Shown here: positions 60,861 to 64,000 of the stretch, one piece after another
How the letters are laid out: each line of letters opens with the position of its first letter
Numbering within the stretch: the stretch's first letter is position 1
From: Nitrobacter vulgaris
Lineage (GTDB): Bacteria > Pseudomonadota > Alphaproteobacteria > Rhizobiales > Xanthobacteraceae
Reading direction: 5' to 3'
DNA length: 64,000 nucleotides
NCBI RefSeq assembly: GCF_002028545.1
Contig: NZ_MWPQ01000039.1
Span: 62,001 to 126,000, forward strand
Notes under the pieces: model-generated
What the model saw: the letters and a program-made list of their open reading frames with translations, nothing else
What the model was told of the DNA's origin: nothing
Databases searched by the model: none
Position numbers and translations under genes: made by a program

Positions 60861-62887
60861 CCTGCTTCGTTCTCCGCTGTTGGCTCCCTTCCAGCCGCTG
60901 CGGCATCATCGACCGACCGGGGTGTAAGGCGAATATCAGCGGCTCGACCTTCTTCATGGAACCAGAGATCGACGATGGCCGTATCGTCGCTACGCGGTCG
61001 CGGCGACGCCTCCCGCACTTTGAATGTCGTGGGAAGATTGACTGAAGTTCCAAACACCAGCGCGTGCTGCCGAGGCAGCGACGGCAGCCGCTTCAGGACG
61101 GACTCCGAAATAAATGGAGTCATCTGGCGAATTTGAGAGAGATCGTCGGGGTTCTGAATGCGGTGAACCAGGAAATTGGAGCACTGGCTGAGAACCGTCT
61201 TGGACAGCTCGCTCGGACGCTGCGACGCCAGGAGCACGAACATGCCGTACTTGCGGCCCTCTTTGGCGATGCGCTCGAAAATCTTGGTGGCGTCGATGGA
61301 GAACCGGGAAGGTGTAGAGGCGACATACCTGTGAGCCTCTTCGAGGAGCAGGTGTATCGGGAAGCGGTTTCGAGGTTCTGCGCGGCAAAGAAACCGAAAT
61401 AGCATGCGCGCAATGACCGCGCTGACCAACTCAACGATTTCATCTTCGACGGCATTCAGGTCGATAATGATGACCTGATTGCATTTAGCGAATGCGCCGC
61501 CAGCGGCCTTTTCCAGTCCCACAATGTTGCTCAAGAACTCCAGATCGCTTACGGCCGCATCGACGTCGGCGCCTTCGTGCCGCAGAAAGGCATATTCCGT
61601 CCGCTCCTGAAGAGATTTGAGCCGCGTAACCATGGCCGAGCAGTAATCTCGGATTTGGCGGTTGCCGTGGGCCTCCTCATAGAGGATCGCGAAATCCAGA
61701 CATTCGTGCAGCTCATCGAAAGAGAACGGCGTCCGATTGTAGGCTGGTAAGGGCGCATCCTCCCGGAGCTTCTTCCGTACTTCGTCCAGAAACAACGATT
61801 GGTTATTCCCATGAAAATTTCCGTACTGAAAATTCGGGCTGAAGCGGTTCAACAGCGCCATATTCAGATCGTTCGTCGGATACTTCTGGAGAAGAGAGAC
61901 GACGCGCTGAAACTTCGACACTGGAGAGTCGCCATCTGCTCCTCGAAAGCACTCAATGATGCAAGTGGCGACAAAATGCTCACGCAGCGCCAGGGCATCT
62001 GGCGTGTTGGCGTGGAAGAGGCTTGTCAGACCCAACGCCGTCCGAAGGACCGGCAGTTGCGTTCGCTCGCTGGCCTGCAAAAGCAGTTCCCATTCTGCCA
62101 TCTCCAGGAACCAGTGCGGCATGCGAAAGCCGGCGGTCGTCCCATCAAGGATCACTCGATGGACGCCAATGCCGCCGTCTTTCGCCAAAGGCGCGAGCGC
62201 CTCGTGATACTCGCCATTCACGTCAAAGACGATGAACGTCGCTCCGCGGGCGTGATGTTCGTTCGGCTTGTAGAAGAGAGACTGCAAAACCGACGCGACC
62301 GTGCATGACTTACCACTGCCGGTATTGCCCAGGACGGCGACATGGCCGCCGAAGAACTCGTTCAGACGGACTTTGACGTCATAATCCTCGAACACCACCG
62401 ACTTGCCGATTGGCAGAACGCGGTAGCGCGTGGCGCCTGCAGGTTGGCTGGCACCGCCAGCCGGGCCGACCGATGGCTCAATGGCCGCCTCGGTCTCGAA
62501 GATGCGATCGAGTTCGCCATCCAAGGCATAGAGCGCATCTGCATACAGGGATGGGAAAACGGATACGCCGAAACGGAACACGCCGCCGCGCATCGGCAAC
62601 ATGCCGACAGGCACCACATCCAGGTATTTGGAAGAGCCAGCCCGGTCGAAGTCACCGCGCTCGGATGGCGCGCTCGCATCGCGTTCGCGCAAGCCTACAA
62701 CCTCAACCACGACATATTCCGACTGCGACGGGATCATCAAGAATGACCCCAGCCGCGCCACGTAGTGTACGTCGTCGAAACCGACGACCGTAAAATTGTC
62801 GGTCCCGGCGTGCATCTCCACGACAAAGCGGTCGGCTGCGACCGAGACCACTTTGCCGATCGCGCGCTTGCGATCGTCGTGGCTCAT
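60857..62887 (-). CDS. HerA-family hexameric ATPase (DUF87)
   Basis: This is a 676-residue DNA-translocating ATPase of the FtsK/HerA superfamily. It has an N-terminal HAS-barrel-like beta-rich domain (residues about 1-110). Walker A GNTGSGKSCTVASVLQSLFY is near residues 187-206, and a long helical insertion follows. Walker B IHLLLEEAHRYV is near residue 512, and the sensor ASQRPSELSKTVLSQCSNFLVHRI is near residue 555. The N-terminal ATG overlaps the SIR2 stop by 4 bases, and the exonuclease overlaps its stop. HerA assembles around DNA; in the known SIR2-HerA system it forms a complex with the SIR2 partner. Confidence 0.93.
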   Translation of the reverse strand: MSHDDRKRAIGKVVSVAADRFVVEMHAGTDNFTVVGFDDVHYVARLGSFLMIPSQSEYVVVEVVGLRERDASAPSERGDFDRAGSSKYLDVVPVGMLPMRGGVFRFGVSVFPSLYADALYALDGELDRIFETEAAIEPSVGPAGGASQPAGATRYRVLPIGKSVVFEDYDVKVRLNEFFGGHVAVLGNTGSGKSCTVASVLQSLFYKPNEHHARGATFIVFDVNGEYHEALAPLAKDGGIGVHRVILDGTTAGFRMPHWFLEMAEWELLLQASERTQLPVLRTALGLTSLFHANTPDALALREHFVATCIIECFRGADGDSPVSKFQRVVSLLQKYPTNDLNMALLNRFSPNFQYGNFHGNNQSLFLDEVRKKLREDAPLPAYNRTPFSFDELHECLDFAILYEEAHGNRQIRDYCSAMVTRLKSLQERTEYAFLRHEGADVDAAVSDLEFLSNIVGLEKAAGGAFAKCNQVIIIDLNAVEDEIVELVSAVIARMLFRFLCRAEPRNRFPIHLLLEEAHRYVASTPSRFSIDATKIFERIAKEGRKYGMFVLLASQRPSELSKTVLSQCSNFLVHRIQNPDDLSQIRQMTPFISESVLKRLPSLPRQHALVFGTSVNLPTTFKVREASPRPRSDDTAIVDLWFHEEGRAADIRLTPRSVDDAAAAGREPTAENEAG

Positions 62888-64000
62888 GCCTCATCTTCCT
62901 TCTTTTCATCGTCCCTTTTCGGCGCCAACTCAGACAACACCTTGCGAACAGCATCGTCGATCCGATCGCTGGGACGCTGCGGCATGAAATGTTCGACGAT
63001 CATATCGAAGTAGTGCGCCTTCGTTCCCTCGGTGGGGCCGTCGCCACCGATGATCCAAATCCGAGGATCGCGCAGCGCCCGAAGCTTGGCGATCTCCCCG
63101 TCCATGTCCGGCGCCGCAAAGATCACCAGGCGGAAAGTCGGGATCGTTAGCGCCTGGTAGATGATGTTATTCAGGTGCTCGTCCCCAAAGGCGTAGCCGG
63201 CCGTCATGAGAACACTCTGCTCGCGTACGATTCGGGACTGAAATTCCCGGAAGAGGTCCGCATAGGGCGAGCCGAGCGAAGAGTTCTGCTTCGCCGGCGT
63301 CGGATAGATCAGCATCTGGTTCGCGGACGCTGGCGGCCAAACCTCCTTGATCGGGAACAAGCCGTGATCGTCCTCGGTCCAAGTGACCGAGCCATGCAAT
63401 TTGCAGAGATAGACGAAGGCATCGACGGCGGTCCACTTACGGCTGGCGACATCGAGCTGCTCGGCTAAGGCATAGCGGAAACTGGCTGGGTTGAAGCGGC
63501 GTTCAACCACACCAGAGAAGCCGTTGGCATATGGAATGCCCAAGCGGTCCATCGCCAATTCGCTGAAATGATCGTAGTTGGTCGTGAACACCCACGGCCG
63601 AGGCAAGGACCGATCGCGCAGGACCAGCTTCTTGTAAAACCGCTCGTAGAGATCGCGCACGGTGGTGTCGCCGTCCGCGGCGAAGCTCCCGTTGGTGACA
63701 CGGATACACAGGAAATCTTGGACCTTTTTGATGATGCCATCGAGAACAGCGCGGTCGGGGCTAAGGTCGGTGTTCTCGCTATGACGTAGCACAAACCGCT
63801 GTGCGAATAGCACCTCCATCAGGCGCTCAAGGTTGCGGCTGTAATCTTTCCCCAAATTGATCCCGAGCGCATCGAGATAATCGAGTTCGGCCTTGGTCAA
63901 CCGCCATGGCGCGGGCTCCCGCTCTCGTTCGCCAAGGACCTGTGCTTCCAACACACCGCCGGCGCCAGCGTCTTCGGCTACGACTGAATCACCGAACATT
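62884..64000 (-). CDS. SIR2-like domain protein, 5' end missing
   Basis: This is the downstream part (371 residues visible) of a SIR2-family protein; the gene runs off the right edge. WVFTTNYDHFSELAMDRLGI and LCKLHGSVTWTED carry the conserved nucleotide-binding and catalytic His segments. LMTAGYAFGDEHLNNIIYQAL is the signature of the bacterial SIR2_2 subfamily. The N-terminal glycine motif that holds NAD is presumably upstream of 64,000. In characterised SIR2-HerA systems this subunit hydrolyses NAD+ when a phage infects. It is the first of three overlapping genes. Confidence 0.85.
   Translation of the reverse strand, partial: MFGDSVVAEDAGAGGVLEAQVLGEREREPAPWRLTKAELDYLDALGINLGKDYSRNLERLMEVLFAQRFVLRHSENTDLSPDRAVLDGIIKKVQDFLCIRVTNGSFAADGDTTVRDLYERFYKKLVLRDRSLPRPWVFTTNYDHFSELAMDRLGIPYANGFSGVVERRFNPASFRYALAEQLDVASRKWTAVDAFVYLCKLHGSVTWTEDDHGLFPIKEVWPPASANQMLIYPTPAKQNSSLGSPYADLFREFQSRIVREQSVLMTAGYAFGDEHLNNIIYQALTIPTFRLVIFAAPDMDGEIAKLRALRDPRIWIIGGDGPTEGTKAHYFDMIVEHFMPQRPSDRIDDAVRKVLSELAPKRDDEKKEDEA

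Larger units (their letters stand above)
52845..64000. mobile_element. genomic island inserted at tRNA-Ser(GCU), right end outside the window
   Basis: The serine recombinase is adjacent to a tRNA whose 3' end it overlaps. Everything to its right is accessory: nuclease, AAA+ protease, exonuclease, HerA and SIR2 genes, all on the minus strand. No core genes appear after the tRNA. The expected second copy of the tRNA 3' end (attR) was not seen up to 64,000, so the island is at least 11 kb. Confidence 0.8.

Overview
The window is chromosomal DNA from an alphaproteobacterium of the Bradyrhizobium/Nitrobacter/Rhodopseudomonas group (Nitrobacteraceae). The evidence is the nuoABCDEFG order, the Rhizobiales-type porin with a cleavable signal, the NnrDE, PII-GlnA and LepB-Rnc-Era neighbourhoods, a Mg-type HemB, a long dispersed non-coding repeat seen three times, and the overall high-GC codon use. 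The species cannot be named from the sequence alone.

Bases 1-52,800 are housekeeping backbone. From left to right they hold: the minus-strand complex I operon (nuoA, nuoB, an unrecognised gene, nuoC, nuoD, an FkbM methyltransferase, nuoE, nuoF, nuoG running off the left edge); tRNA-Asp, an HU protein and peptidase T; a methyltransferase and tRNA-Val; the proteostasis block lon-clpX-clpP-tig; tRNA-Leu; a Tat-exported cupredoxin protein that lacks copper ligands; the NAD(P)HX repair enzyme; the nitrogen pair glnB-glnA behind a sigma-54 promoter; an AI-2E permease, a monooxygenase-fold protein, a MarR-type regulator, hemB, an RDD protein and a protein N-end leucyltransferase; mntH behind a Fur/Mur-like box; arsC and parC; the minus-strand operons recO-(membrane protein)-era and pdxJ-acpS / lepB-rnc-era; rsh and rpoZ; a NYN-domain protein overlapping a family 5 uracil-DNA glycosylase; PilZ, smpB, mscL, dapA; a soluble lytic transglycosylase; and a major porin.

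From tRNA-Ser(GCU) at 52,784 to the right edge the window is a genomic island. A large serine recombinase reads toward the tRNA, and its last codons and stop lie inside the tRNA gene, so the tRNA 3' end is the left attachment site. The right end lies beyond the window. All recognisable island genes are on the minus strand and fall into two cassettes. Cassette 1 (about 55.2-59.3 kb) has two small proteins, a soluble AAA+ / M41 (FtsH-like, no membrane segment) protease and a PD-(D/E)XK nuclease-like protein. Cassette 2 (about 60-64 kb) has a SIR2-domain protein, a HerA-family ATPase and a DEDDh exonuclease, each overlapping the next by a few bases. SIR2-HerA is a known anti-phage (NAD+-depleting) pairing; the coupled exonuclease and the neighbouring protease/nuclease cassette are the least described parts of the window.
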